Source: SHZI01 sp038214295 (GTDB lineage: Bacteria; Pseudomonadota; Gammaproteobacteria; Steroidobacterales; GCA-2729495). Taken from it: 64,000 nucleotides of DNA. The number at the start of each line of letters is the position of its first letter. Within the stretch, counting starts at the first letter, position 1. The stretch is taken from contig JBBQSA010000011.1 in the NCBI GenBank assembly GCA_038214295.1, positions 9,222-73,221 of the forward strand, read 5' to 3'. Both the position numbers and the translations under genes were made by a program. The notes beneath the pieces are model-generated. The model worked only from the letters and a program-made list of their open reading frames with translations. It was not told the DNA's origin and did no database searches. Of this stretch, positions 19,625-28,222 are shown in pieces.

Positions 19625-20818
19625 TCAGCGACCTGGTGCTTTCAATGGTGTGGTGATGCCGGGCGACCGGCTGCTGGAGGGCAGGATGTAGCGGAGCGCC
19701 TGGCGGACCGGGATCGGCGGCGTACCCGTCAGCACCCGCGCCACATCGAACGGCGTCAGACGGCCAGCGTAGAAATGGTCGATGACGGACTCAGGCAGCC
19801 GGTAGAAGTGCTCCAGCACCCGGTAGCGGTCCCCGGGGGCCGCCCCGAGGAACAGCATGCGATTGAGCAGCCGGAACACCCGCTGCTCGCGCCAGCGGCG
19901 CCGGACGCGCTCCCGGATCCAGGGCCCGACGGTGTCACTGCCAAGACCCGGGAGCCCCGCGAGCGCCTCCGCCAGCCCCGCCGCCTCCGGCAGCGAGTAC
20001 CCGGTGGTGTGGTGGAAGAGGCCCGCACGCAGACCGGAGCGCGGGATTCCGTCCCGTTCCGGCCAGAACGCCGCCAGGTCGCAATCCAGAACGATGGGCA
20101 GCACGCCCTGTTCCTCCCGGAGCACTGCCTCCACCCGCCAGCCCCGGTCAGTGGCATAGCGGGCGATCCGCTGGCGCAGGAGCCCGGTGTCGAGCGTGCC
20201 CGTGTCGCTGTAGTAGGTGTCCTCGACGAGCAGTTCGGTTGGCGCGAACGGCAGGAGGTAGACAAAGCGGTAACCCTGTTCCTGGGCCACCGTGGCGTCC
20301 ATCAGGAGCGGGCCCGTGAGTCCGTGCGGGCCCGACAGGCGCAGCAGCTGGCCCAGGAACTTCTGGAAGCGCAACGTGACGCCGGGCTCAGGTCCAGACG
20401 AGAGCCCCCGGCCGTCCACGACCAGGTCGGCCCGCAACTGCTCGCCGCCGGTCAGCGTGACCCGGTCCGCCGCCACCTCCCCGACCGGGGTGTTGAGCCG
20501 CACCTCGCCGCCCAGGGCCGCCATCACGGTGGCGTGCAGACGCTCGGAGGTGAGCGAGTAATAGCTGCCCGAGAGGCGCCGTTCGCGCGCGGGAAACTTC
20601 ACGTCATGGTGGGACCAGGAGTAGCTCGCCAGCGGCCGGAGCCAGGCAAGGGCTGCCGGCGCCACGTCCGTGCCGTGAAAGGACCAGGTGTGGTTGCCGC
20701 CGAGGTGGTCCGCCCCCTCGAGCAGCGTCAGGGAGACGTCCGGCCGGAGCGCCCGGAGCCGCAGCGCGATGAGGCAGTTGGCGAGCCCGCCGCCCACCAG
20801 GATCACGGCACCGCTCAT
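19625..20818 (-). CDS. crtY: lycopene beta-cyclase
   Basis: A 397-residue CrtY-type cyclase. It begins MSGAVILVGGGLANCLIALRL (FAD/NAD-binding loop with the family's Asn-Cys), carries GNHTWSFH, FQKFLGQ and the YLLPFAPTELLVEDTYYS signature, and HHTTGYSLPEA further on. It forms beta-ionone rings on lycopene. The start at 20818 overlaps the upstream stop (ATGA); the longer open frame to 21550 lies over other genes and is spurious. Product with CrtB and CrtI would be beta-carotene or a derivative; no ketolase or hydroxylase is in the window. Confidence 0.95.
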   Translation of the reverse strand: MSGAVILVGGGLANCLIALRLRALRPDVSLTLLEGADHLGGNHTWSFHGTDVAPAALAWLRPLASYSWSHHDVKFPARERRLSGSYYSLTSERLHATVMAALGGEVRLNTPVGEVAADRVTLTGGEQLRADLVVDGRGLSSGPEPGVTLRFQKFLGQLLRLSGPHGLTGPLLMDATVAQEQGYRFVYLLPFAPTELLVEDTYYSDTGTLDTGLLRQRIARYATDRGWRVEAVLREEQGVLPIVLDCDLAAFWPERDGIPRSGLRAGLFHHTTGYSLPEAAGLAEALAGLPGLGSDTVGPWIRERVRRRWREQRVFRLLNRMLFLGAAPGDRYRVLEHFYRLPESVIDHFYAGRLTPFDVARVLTGTPPIPVRQALRYILPSSSRSPGITTPLKAPGR

Positions 20819-21324
20819 GGGCCAGTTTCCGGGGCAACGGGCACGGCACTGGCAACCGTCGCCGCGAGCGGCTCCGACCAGCGGCCACGAAACCGGGCGA
20901 GCAGCTGGCCACGGCCATCGAAGACCAGCAGGTTCGGTAGCCCGGTGTCGAGCGCGAGCGTGGTCGCCCACTGCCGGGCAGGGTCCATCAGCACGAGGAT
21001 GCCCTGGGGCACGCGCTTGCGCAGCGTGGCGGCGGTCCGGTCCAGGTCGACGGGCACATCGACGGGAAGATCCGCGACGTTCAGGAACCGGACCCCCGGC
21101 AGCCGCCGGGTAAGGTCGCGCTCCCAGGCCTCGATCAATGCCAGCCGGCGCACGCCCACGACGACCACGATCACCGGCGCGCCGCTCTGCCGGGCGAGGG
21201 AATCGGTGTGGCCGAACTGGTCGCGCAGCTCCAGGGCCACCAGGCCATCCAGGCTTCCGGCAACCGCGAGGCCACCAAGAAGCAGCAACGCTAAACCGCA
21301 GAACGACTGGCGCCCGCGCATCAT
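20815..21324 (-). CDS. exported thioredoxin-fold protein lacking cysteines
   Basis: A 169-residue protein starting with a basic N-terminus and hydrophobic segment (FCGLALLLLGGLAVAG), probably a Sec signal. The body resembles redoxins: ALELRDQFGH, a strand VIVVVVGVR at the usual thioredoxin position, FLNVADLP, VLMDP and LLVFDGRGQLLARFRG. The CxxC site is absent; the corresponding site is VGVRR, so it should not be a disulfide enzyme. Coupled by ATGA overlaps at both ends, to the sugar dehydrogenase upstream and crtY downstream. Role unknown; a periplasmic binding or protective function is inference. Confidence 0.7.
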   Translation of the reverse strand: MMRGRQSFCGLALLLLGGLAVAGSLDGLVALELRDQFGHTDSLARQSGAPVIVVVVGVRRLALIEAWERDLTRRLPGVRFLNVADLPVDVPVDLDRTAATLRKRVPQGILVLMDPARQWATTLALDTGLPNLLVFDGRGQLLARFRGRWSEPLAATVASAVPVAPETGP

Positions 21325-22616
21325 GGCGCTGCGTACGTGACGCGCCACACGGTGTTGCCCGCGTCGTCGGCCACCAGCAGCGACCCGTCCGGGAGTTCGG
21401 CGAGGCCGACAGGCCGGCCGTGGACTTCGGCGCGGACGTCGTCGGCAATGAAACCGGTGAGGAATGGTTCCGGTACGGCCGCGGGCCGTCCGGCGGCAAA
21501 GGGCACGAACACGACGTCGAAGCCAAGGAACTCCGCGCGGCTGCCGCCACCCCGGCGTGCCACGAAGGCGCCGCCCCGGTAGTGCTCCGGGAAAGCCGCG
21601 CCGCGATAGAAGTGCAGCCCGAGCGGCACGCTGTGGGCGCCGAGCACGAGGTCCGGAACCCGGGCTGTCTGCCGGGCCCGGGCCACGGCGGCGGGATTCA
21701 GTTTCTGCTGGACAGGATCCACATAGGTACCAAAGTAGACGTAGGGCCAGCCGTAAAACGCGCCGTCCACCACCCGCGTCAGGTAGTCGGGCGGCACATT
21801 TTCACCCAGGCCGTCGCGCTCGTTCACCGTGGCCCAGAGCGCACCAGAGACAGGTTCGAAATCCAGGCCAACCGGATTCCTGAGGCCGGTGGCCAGCAGC
21901 CGTTTGCCGCTGCCGTCCAGCAGGATCTCCCAGATCGCGGCCCGATCCGCGGGCTCGACGCCCTCCGCGTCCACGTTGGTACCCGACCCGACGGTGACCA
22001 GCAGGCGGGAGCCGTCGGGCGTGGCTATCACGTTCCGGGTCCAGTGATTGTTGTAGCCGCCCGCAGGCAGGCCGATCACCGGTTCCGCGGGCGTCATGAT
22101 CCGGGTGTCGCCGACCCGGTAGGGAAAGCGCACCAGGCCGTCGGTATTGGCCACGTAGAGGTACTTTCCAAGCAGCAGCATGCCCAGGGGCTGGTGCAGG
22201 CCGGCCACGAGGGTGTGGCGCTCCATTCCGGCCGGCGTCCGCCGCAGCAGCACGATAGCGTTGGCGCCGGGCCCGAACACGCCCTGCCGTGAGAGCGCCG
22301 CCACGACGGCGGGCGGCATGCCGCTCATGCCCTCCGTGCGCGCCTCGGCCACCAGCACGTCGCCATTGGGCAGGACGTGCAACCAGCGGGGATTGTCGAG
22401 GCCGTCAACGTAGCGTTCGACACGGAAGCCAGCCGGGGCGCGGGGGCCTGCGCCCGCCGGCCACGGCACCAGGAGTGGCAGCCTGAACACGGTGGGACCG
22501 GGTGGCGGCAGGTCGGGTACCGGGGGGCTCTCCGCGGGCGGCGCGGCCGCCGCCAGGCCCGCCAGCGACACCAGTGCGCCGACCAGCCCGATCCGGAATG
22601 TACGGCTGCTGAGCAT
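21321..22616 (-). CDS. PQQ-dependent sugar dehydrogenase (glucose/sorbosone dehydrogenase family)
   Basis: A 431-residue exported beta-propeller. Signal-like N-terminus (LVGALVSLAGLAAAAPP), then GFRVERYVDGLDNPRWLHVLPNGDVLVAEAR, the family's first blade; TVGSGTNVD and YGWPYVYFG are later family motifs. Members oxidise sugars in the periplasm using PQQ. Here it heads the minus-strand operon containing the carotenoid genes, with an ATGA overlap to the next gene and a sigma70-like promoter upstream. Whether it serves carotenoid glycosylation or energy supply is unknown. Confidence 0.85.
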   Translation of the reverse strand: MLSSRTFRIGLVGALVSLAGLAAAAPPAESPPVPDLPPPGPTVFRLPLLVPWPAGAGPRAPAGFRVERYVDGLDNPRWLHVLPNGDVLVAEARTEGMSGMPPAVVAALSRQGVFGPGANAIVLLRRTPAGMERHTLVAGLHQPLGMLLLGKYLYVANTDGLVRFPYRVGDTRIMTPAEPVIGLPAGGYNNHWTRNVIATPDGSRLLVTVGSGTNVDAEGVEPADRAAIWEILLDGSGKRLLATGLRNPVGLDFEPVSGALWATVNERDGLGENVPPDYLTRVVDGAFYGWPYVYFGTYVDPVQQKLNPAAVARARQTARVPDLVLGAHSVPLGLHFYRGAAFPEHYRGGAFVARRGGGSRAEFLGFDVVFVPFAAGRPAAVPEPFLTGFIADDVRAEVHGRPVGLAELPDGSLLVADDAGNTVWRVTYAAP

Positions 22617-22665
22617 GCGAAGTGCGGAGCCCTGGACGCGCCGGGAAAGGTGGCGTTAGAGCGGT

Positions 22666-22694
22666 ATTGTACCGACCAAGGGGCGGGCACCCAA
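22666..22694 (-). promoter_or_regulatory. predicted sigma70-like promoter of carotenoid operon
   Basis: On the minus strand a -35 TTGGGT (22694-22689), a 17-bp spacer and a -10 TACAAT (22671-22666) lie 50 bp upstream of the sugar dehydrogenase ATG. The -10 matches five of six consensus bases. A start site near 22659 would give a leader of about 43 nt. No MerR-type dyad was identified here. Confidence 0.45.
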
Positions 22695-22738
22695 CCGGCG
22701 TTCGGGCCGTCACGGCGGGTGTGCGGCAGTCCTCGGCG

Positions 22739-23017
22739 CTAGAACTCGAAGTGCCAGCCGAGAAAGACTTCCTCGTCCGCGGGATCCACGGAGAATTGCA
22801 GGCCAGGCTGCGGGTCGCGGGACGCGAGCCGCTGCTCAGCCAGGGCGCCGCCCGCGAGGGGCCTCGGGGGCGGCTGTGCGACGGCAAGCGCAAGGTCGAG
22901 GTCCGACGGAGGCCCGTCGTCATCCAGCGCCTCACCGCTGGCAGTGGAGAGCTGCCCCAGCGCGGCAAGAACGCAGACCAGATGAATGGGTCGAACCCGC
23001 CAGCACCGAGAAGCCAT
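22739..23017 (-). CDS. small putative secreted protein
   Basis: A 92-residue frame in the 603-bp gap between the sugar dehydrogenase and the MscS genes. The N-terminus VRPIHLVCVLAALGQLSTASG looks like a Sec signal peptide; the mature part is acidic and proline-rich and ends FLGWHFEF. No family recognised. It lies upstream of and on the same strand as the carotenoid operon, whose predicted promoter sits just after its stop. The rest of the gap (22617-22738 and 23018-23219) shows no other gene. Could be a chance frame. Confidence 0.45.
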   Translation of the reverse strand: MASRCWRVRPIHLVCVLAALGQLSTASGEALDDDGPPSDLDLALAVAQPPPRPLAGGALAEQRLASRDPQPGLQFSVDPADEEVFLGWHFEF

Positions 23018-23219
23018 GAGCTTGCCCCCGACAGGGAAACCAGAACCGGCCTTGAGCCAGCCCGCGACGTACGGGTGCAGACTAGTCGCGCGCCAACGAC
23101 GTTACCGGAATCAGCTCACTGTTCCGGTCGCCAGCGGCAGCAAAAAAACCGGATTCGGTCAAATCGGGCAGGCAAGAAGTCAAATGGAACGAAGGCAGGA
23201 ATCCGCGGTGGCGGATGAC

Positions 23220-24143
23220 CTAAGGGGAAATGGCCGTTGCGCCCTTGCCGTCCAGCTGCACGTTGATGCTCGGCAGATCAGTGATCTCGAAGGTGGCAGA
23301 GGCCAGCCGGATCCGGCCGCCCGACTTGTCTACCTCCTCGAGCAACCGCGTGAAGATGCGATCCTTGACAGTGCGCCGGGACCGGTAGTCGACGATGTAC
23401 CGGCCCGTAAACTGGATCCAGTTGTCGTTGGCAACGATCGTGACCATGGGATCGATGCGTGCGTCTTCCAGCGCGTACTTGCGTACCGCGCCGTCCCAGG
23501 CACTGCGGAAGCGCGGAGCAGTCTCTCCGCAGACCTCCTGCAGGACGCCGGTGATCATGCCGCGGGTTAACTGCCAGTCGGAGCCGTACCGGACGGGAAC
23601 CGTGATCTCGTCCCACAGAAACGGCAGGTCGCCGGAATAGTTGAAGACCGGGTCCTTGAACACGTAGCTGTTCGCGACGCGCACGATGCGGCCGTTGTAC
23701 AGGTCGCCGTTGACCCACTCGCCGATCTCCATGAGCGTGGTGCGCAGGATGCCGATGTCAATCACATCGCCCTTGATCCCGCCAACCTGCACCCTGTCAC
23801 CGACGTCATAGAAGCGGCCGAAGGAGATTGCAGCCCAGCCCGCCACGCTCGCGATGACCTCCTGGAGTGCGAAGGCGATGCCCGCGCCGGCGACGCCGAG
23901 GGTGATGGTGAGCCCGCCGAGCTTGTCGCTGAATATCGACGCGAGCAGCACCAGCATGACGACGTAACTGATAGCGCCAATCATCTTGCGAACCCGATAC
24001 CTGGCCGTCGAGCCCGCCACCCGCCGGACGACTGCGCCCTGGACAGCCCGGCTGATCGCCCAGGTCACCGCGATCGCGAGGACCGCCGCAACCAGCTTCC
24101 CGACCAGCGGATCGAAGAGCCAGCGCTGGATTTCCTCCGTCAT
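23220..24143 (-). CDS. MscS-family mechanosensitive channel, short form
   Basis: A 307-residue MscS-like channel protein. Three membrane segments: the N-terminal LVAAVLAIAVTWAIS, MIGAISYVVMLVLLASIF, and the pore-type helix LGVAGAGIAFALQEVIASVAGW; the beta domain begins FGRFYDVGDRVQVGGIKGDV. The cytosolic vestibule domain follows. Proteins of this class release solutes or sense membrane tension. The ATG at 24143 overlaps the stop of the upstream MscS gene (ATGA), so the two are translated together and may form a mixed channel. Confidence 0.92.
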   Translation of the reverse strand: MTEEIQRWLFDPLVGKLVAAVLAIAVTWAISRAVQGAVVRRVAGSTARYRVRKMIGAISYVVMLVLLASIFSDKLGGLTITLGVAGAGIAFALQEVIASVAGWAAISFGRFYDVGDRVQVGGIKGDVIDIGILRTTLMEIGEWVNGDLYNGRIVRVANSYVFKDPVFNYSGDLPFLWDEITVPVRYGSDWQLTRGMITGVLQEVCGETAPRFRSAWDGAVRKYALEDARIDPMVTIVANDNWIQFTGRYIVDYRSRRTVKDRIFTRLLEEVDKSGGRIRLASATFEITDLPSINVQLDGKGATAISP

Positions 24144-25822
24144 GGCCGGCGCGCAGGCCAGGAGAGGCCAAAGGCGGGCGCCCGGTAGTCCTTCGGCAGG
24201 TACGGATCGGGGACCGCCGTGCGCCCGCCGTCCCGGACCGCCGCATAGTGCGGCGACATGATCTCCACGCCACCCTCGTTGAACTTGTCCTGGATGTTTG
24301 CGTGCAGGTCGGCGTAGATCTGCGCCATGGCGGCCGCATTCTTTGTGAAGGCGTTGATCTCGTAGCTCACGTAGAAATCATCGAGGCTGGTCTGCAGCAC
24401 GAAAGGCTTGGGCTCAGGCTCGATGTCCGGCGTCGCCAGCGCCGCTGCGATCATCAGCTCGTGGACCTTGCGCCACTCGACGTCGTAGCCAATGGTGATC
24501 GTCGTGTGCAGGATCAGCTCGCCCTTGCGCGCCTGCCGGCTGAAGTTGATAACCGGGCTGCCCAGCACGATCGCATTGGGAATAGCGATCTCGACGTTCT
24601 TGATGGTCTTGATGCGCAGTGCCAGCAACTCGCACGAAATGACATCGCCCACGGTGTCCGCCACCTTGACCCGGTCCCCGGGCACGAGCGCGCGCATGTA
24701 GGTCAGCACGATCCCGGCGACGATGTTGGCAATGGCAGCCGTCGAGCCCAGGGACAACAAGAGGCCAACAAACACCGACACGCCCTGGAATGCCTGGGAT
24801 CCCGAGCCTGGCAGGTACGGGAAGGCAACCACCAGCGCGAGAGCAATGACCAGGAACTGGACGATCTGGTAGGTGGGGCGCACCCACTCCTGCGGAAAGC
24901 GTTCATGCTCCGCGGTGGCGCCCCAGCGATCCAGCACCAGCCGCAGCCCCTTCAGCAGGTAGCGCGTCGAGATGACGATGACGGTGATGTAGAGCACATT
25001 GGGCAGGAATGACACCAGTCCACCGACCGCCCACTTGATGGCGGATACGCCCGCCTTCGTCATGGTCACTGCAATACCCTGGGTCCAGGGAAACTTGCCC
25101 ATCACAAACTCGAAGGCCAGGAAAATCACGATCAGGGCCAGCAACCAGTGCAACACCCGGAGGGCCCGCACCGCCAGGGGAATGGCCAGTTCCGGCGAGA
25201 ACACCGTGAAGCCCGCGAATTGAATGACGGAGATCTTGAGCCGCGCCAGGCGGTCGACCATCTTGCCCAGCCTGGCAAACAGCCGGCCCAGGCCAAGCAC
25301 GATAGCCACGGCAAGCAGGATGCCGACAATGCTCCAGATGATGCCGAAGATCAGGTTGCGGGCTGAACGGCCTTCCAGGTCCTTCCGTACGGTGCGCTGG
25401 AGTATGACCCCGTAATCAGCCGCCAGCTGCCGGCGGGTCCGGCCGCGGGGCAGCGCGTCCGCGTCGGTGACCGACGTGATGAACTGGTTGCCGAGGAAGA
25501 CGTCCGTCGACTCGGCGACATTCTCGAAGCGGAGGCCCGCGGCGCTGAGGTCCTCCTGGGCAAACGCGGCGTCGAGCCGCGCCTCGATGGCCTTGGCACG
25601 ATCCGCGACGGACATCGAACCGATGGGCGCCCGCACCTCGAACAATTGCTGGGCCCGAAAGCTCACTGCAGCTACGTCCGGTATGCCGAGCTCCTTGGAA
25701 ACATTGGCATCCACGGGCACCGCCGCCGTGGCGGGCGCCTGCGCGAGTAGCACCGCGGGCAGACACGCACCGGCCAGCAGCAGGATCAGAACCACGGCAA
25801 GTGGCGAGTGGACACGAGGCAT
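24140..25822 (-). CDS. MscS-family mechanosensitive channel, long form with periplasmic domain
   Basis: A 560-residue protein with an N-terminal signal sequence (VVLILLLAGACLPAVLLAQ), a periplasmic domain of about 140 residues, then about five membrane segments and a MscS core. The pore helix region LLSLGSTAAIANIVAGIVLTYM and ALVPGDRVKVADTVGDV mark the channel and beta domains. C-terminal MscS vestibule ends near SPHYAAVRDG, with a short tail. Coupled by ATGA overlap to a shorter MscS gene downstream. The promoter lies in the divergent gap 25823-26000. Confidence 0.92.
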   Translation of the reverse strand: MPRVHSPLAVVLILLLAGACLPAVLLAQAPATAAVPVDANVSKELGIPDVAAVSFRAQQLFEVRAPIGSMSVADRAKAIEARLDAAFAQEDLSAAGLRFENVAESTDVFLGNQFITSVTDADALPRGRTRRQLAADYGVILQRTVRKDLEGRSARNLIFGIIWSIVGILLAVAIVLGLGRLFARLGKMVDRLARLKISVIQFAGFTVFSPELAIPLAVRALRVLHWLLALIVIFLAFEFVMGKFPWTQGIAVTMTKAGVSAIKWAVGGLVSFLPNVLYITVIVISTRYLLKGLRLVLDRWGATAEHERFPQEWVRPTYQIVQFLVIALALVVAFPYLPGSGSQAFQGVSVFVGLLLSLGSTAAIANIVAGIVLTYMRALVPGDRVKVADTVGDVISCELLALRIKTIKNVEIAIPNAIVLGSPVINFSRQARKGELILHTTITIGYDVEWRKVHELMIAAALATPDIEPEPKPFVLQTSLDDFYVSYEINAFTKNAAAMAQIYADLHANIQDKFNEGGVEIMSPHYAAVRDGGRTAVPDPYLPKDYRAPAFGLSWPARRP

Positions 25823-26000
25823 GGCAACGACCCTTTCAGAATCCCGCCGGGTGCATTCGCGAGTGGCTCGCGATCAGCCTTCGGCGCGAAGCCTGATTAG
25901 TATGGCACAATGAAAATGAGCCTAAATGAAAGGGTTTGGTGCCCCGGTTGCGCCGTCGGCCGGCACCTTCTCCGCGCACACGGACACAGGAGCGGCGTTG

Positions 26001-26978
26001 ATGAACCCCGGCCATTCGCAGCGACTTTCAGTTCTCGGCATGGGGCTTCTGGCTGTGGCCTGTGGGCCCGGACCGTCCCCGACAACCGTGCCCCGGGTGG
26101 CCCGCGCAATCGTCGTCGAGCCCGCCATCGTGTCGATGCCGGCCGGCTCCCGGGCCCAGCTGGCAGCCCAGGTCAACGACAACAGCGGCCAGCCGATCGG
26201 CGGCTCCCCCATCACCTTCGAGAGCGCCAACCCCGTCATTGCCTCCGTCTCCGCGACGGGCCTGGTCACAGCATCCGGCCCGGCCGGCGAGACTACGGTG
26301 CGCGTCGCCAGTGGTATCCGCTCGGCAGAAGTTACGGTGCGGATCGGCCCCGGCGCACCGGCCGCGCTCGATATTGTGCAGGGGCCGAAGCCTGCTGCGC
26401 AGGTGTCGCGCCTGATCGGGGAAATCCAGGTCGTGGTGCGCGATGAACTGGGCAACCCCGTGTCCGGCGCGCCGCTCACCTGGCAGACCACCGGCAAGGG
26501 GGGCACCCTGGAGGGGACCAGCGAACGGACCGGCCCCGAAGGCATTGGCACGGCCCGCTGGATCGCTGGCAGCGCTCCCGGGGACCAGGCGCTGGCGGTC
26601 CAGTCCGGATCGATCCCCCCCCAGGTGCTGCGCACCGTGGTTGGCCCCGGCCCGCCCGCCATGATCCGCATCAATATCGATCCTCCACTGACCGCCGACT
26701 CCCTCGAGGTCGGTGCGAGTCGGCAGGTCCGGATCCGGGTCGTCGACGAATTCGGCAACAGCGTGCCCGATGCGCAAGTCCTGCTGACGTCGGGCCGGGG
26801 CTGTGGCCTCGATGCCATAAACCTGGTTTCCGACGGCGAGGGAAACACCGCGGCCACCGCATGGGTGCCGGGATCCGCGGGAAGTTGCACACTCATCGCC
26901 CGGATCGGGGACCCGGCCATCGAGGCAAAGGTTCCGGTAAAGGTTGTCCGGGCCGCGCCGGCCCAACGCGAGCGCTGA
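26001..26978 (+). CDS. lipoprotein with bacterial Ig-like domains
   Basis: A 325-residue exported protein. The N-terminus LSVLGMGLLAVACGPGP carries a lipobox (LAVAC), so it is probably a lipoprotein anchored by the cysteine near residue 21. Domain 1 (residues ~35-115) is Big_2-like (VSMPAGSRAQLAAQV, ANPVIASVSATGLVTA). Domains 2 and 3 (~120-215 and ~220-320) are Big_1-like (VVVRDELGNPVSGAPLTWQT; VRVVDEFGNSVPDAQVLLTS). Such domains stack on the cell surface in adhesins. ATG 26001 is preceded by AGGAGCGG. Monocistronic between divergent and convergent neighbours. Confidence 0.85.
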   Translation: MNPGHSQRLSVLGMGLLAVACGPGPSPTTVPRVARAIVVEPAIVSMPAGSRAQLAAQVNDNSGQPIGGSPITFESANPVIASVSATGLVTASGPAGETTVRVASGIRSAEVTVRIGPGAPAALDIVQGPKPAAQVSRLIGEIQVVVRDELGNPVSGAPLTWQTTGKGGTLEGTSERTGPEGIGTARWIAGSAPGDQALAVQSGSIPPQVLRTVVGPGPPAMIRINIDPPLTADSLEVGASRQVRIRVVDEFGNSVPDAQVLLTSGRGCGLDAINLVSDGEGNTAATAWVPGSAGSCTLIARIGDPAIEAKVPVKVVRAAPAQRER

Positions 26979-27015
26979 GCCGGGCCATCAGGCTCCCGGT
27001 GGCAGGGTTTCGCCT

Positions 27016-28188
27016 TTACCCCTCCAGGGCTACCTTCAGCGCCCCGATCAGGTCGTCCGCGTCCTCCAGGCCCACCGACAGGCGCACCAGGCCATCGGTC
27101 AGGCCGATGCGCTGGCGCTCCTTCGGCTCCACATCCGCATGGGTCATCGTCACCGGGTGGGTGATCAGCGACTCGACGGAGCCCAGGTTCTCGGCGAGCG
27201 ACCAGAGCCGGATGCGATCCATCAGGGCCTTGCCGGCGGCGACACCACCCTTCACCTCGAAGGACAGCATCGCGCCGAAGCCCGTGGCCTGGCGCTTCGC
27301 GAGCTCGTGCTGGGGAAAGGACGGCAGGCCCGGGTAGGCGACCCACGTGACCTTCGGGTGCCCCTCAAGGAATTTCGCGATGGCGAGCGCGTTGGCGGCC
27401 TGCCGGTCCATGCGCACCGACAGGGTCTTGCAGCCCTGCAACGTCAGGAAGGCCACCTGGGGCGACATGATCATGCCCGTCGCGTTCATGATGAAGCGGA
27501 TAGCCTTCGCCTGCTCATCGCTGCTCACAACGATGGCGCCGCCCACTGTGGCGTTGTGGCCGTCGAAGTACTTGGTAGTGCTGTGGATCACCACGTCAGC
27601 GCCCAGCTCGAGCGGCCGCTGGTAGTACGGCGTGAGGAAGGTGTTGTCCACCGCGTGCAGGATGCGATGCTCGCGGGCCACGTCGGAGACGGCCCGCAGG
27701 TCGGTGAGCTTCAACGTCGGGTTCGCCGGCGTCTCGGTGAGGATCAGCTTGGTGTTCTTGCGGATCGCCTTGCGCACGTTCGCCGCGTCGGACGTGTCCA
27801 CGAAGGAGAACTCCACGCCGAAGCGGGCGTACACCTTGGTGCTGAGACGGTAGGTGCCACCGTAGACCACGTCGGAGACAACCGCGTGGTCGCCGGCGTT
27901 CAGGTAGGCCAGGTACAGGCCGTTGATGGCGGCCATGCCGGTGCCGAAGCAGATGGTGTCCGTACCACCCTCCAGGTCCGTGAGCTTGTTCTCGAGGGCC
28001 CGGACGGTGGGATTGGCGGAGCGCGAATAGGAATAGCCCTTCGCCAGGTACTGGTCCACCGACTCCTGGACGTAGGTGGTGGTCTGGTAGATGGGCGTGA
28101 GGATCGAGCCGGTCACGGGATCCGGCACCACGCCGGCGTGGACCTGACGGGTGCTGAAGCCGGGCTTCCTGGTGGTCTTGTCAGTCAT
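27016..28188 (-). CDS. trans-sulfuration PLP enzyme (cystathionine gamma-synthase family)
   Basis: A 390-residue Cys/Met-metabolism PLP enzyme. The PLP lysine lies in HSTTKYFDGHN (Lys206), with YSRSANPTVRALE and FGTGMAAIN as phosphate- and cofactor-binding motifs, and ETPANPTLKLTDL typical of the fold type I clade. Could be cystathionine gamma-synthase, O-succinylhomoserine sulfhydrylase or a gamma/beta-lyase; motifs do not separate them. ATG 28188 is chosen; the longer frame to 28362 overlaps the acyl-CoA dehydrogenase, and 34 bp separates the two genes. Confidence 0.9.
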   Translation of the reverse strand: MTDKTTRKPGFSTRQVHAGVVPDPVTGSILTPIYQTTTYVQESVDQYLAKGYSYSRSANPTVRALENKLTDLEGGTDTICFGTGMAAINGLYLAYLNAGDHAVVSDVVYGGTYRLSTKVYARFGVEFSFVDTSDAANVRKAIRKNTKLILTETPANPTLKLTDLRAVSDVAREHRILHAVDNTFLTPYYQRPLELGADVVIHSTTKYFDGHNATVGGAIVVSSDEQAKAIRFIMNATGMIMSPQVAFLTLQGCKTLSVRMDRQAANALAIAKFLEGHPKVTWVAYPGLPSFPQHELAKRQATGFGAMLSFEVKGGVAAGKALMDRIRLWSLAENLGSVESLITHPVTMTHADVEPKERQRIGLTDGLVRLSVGLEDADDLIGALKVALEG

Positions 28189-28222
28189 GGCAGGCACTCG
28201 GCAACAGGGGCGGGCGATTGTA

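Noticed and set aside
19526..21340. 604-residue open frame on the plus strand opposite crtY and the sugar-dehydrogenase region
   Set aside because: Opposite strand of crtY and the thioredoxin-fold gene, whose overlaps and motifs are much stronger.
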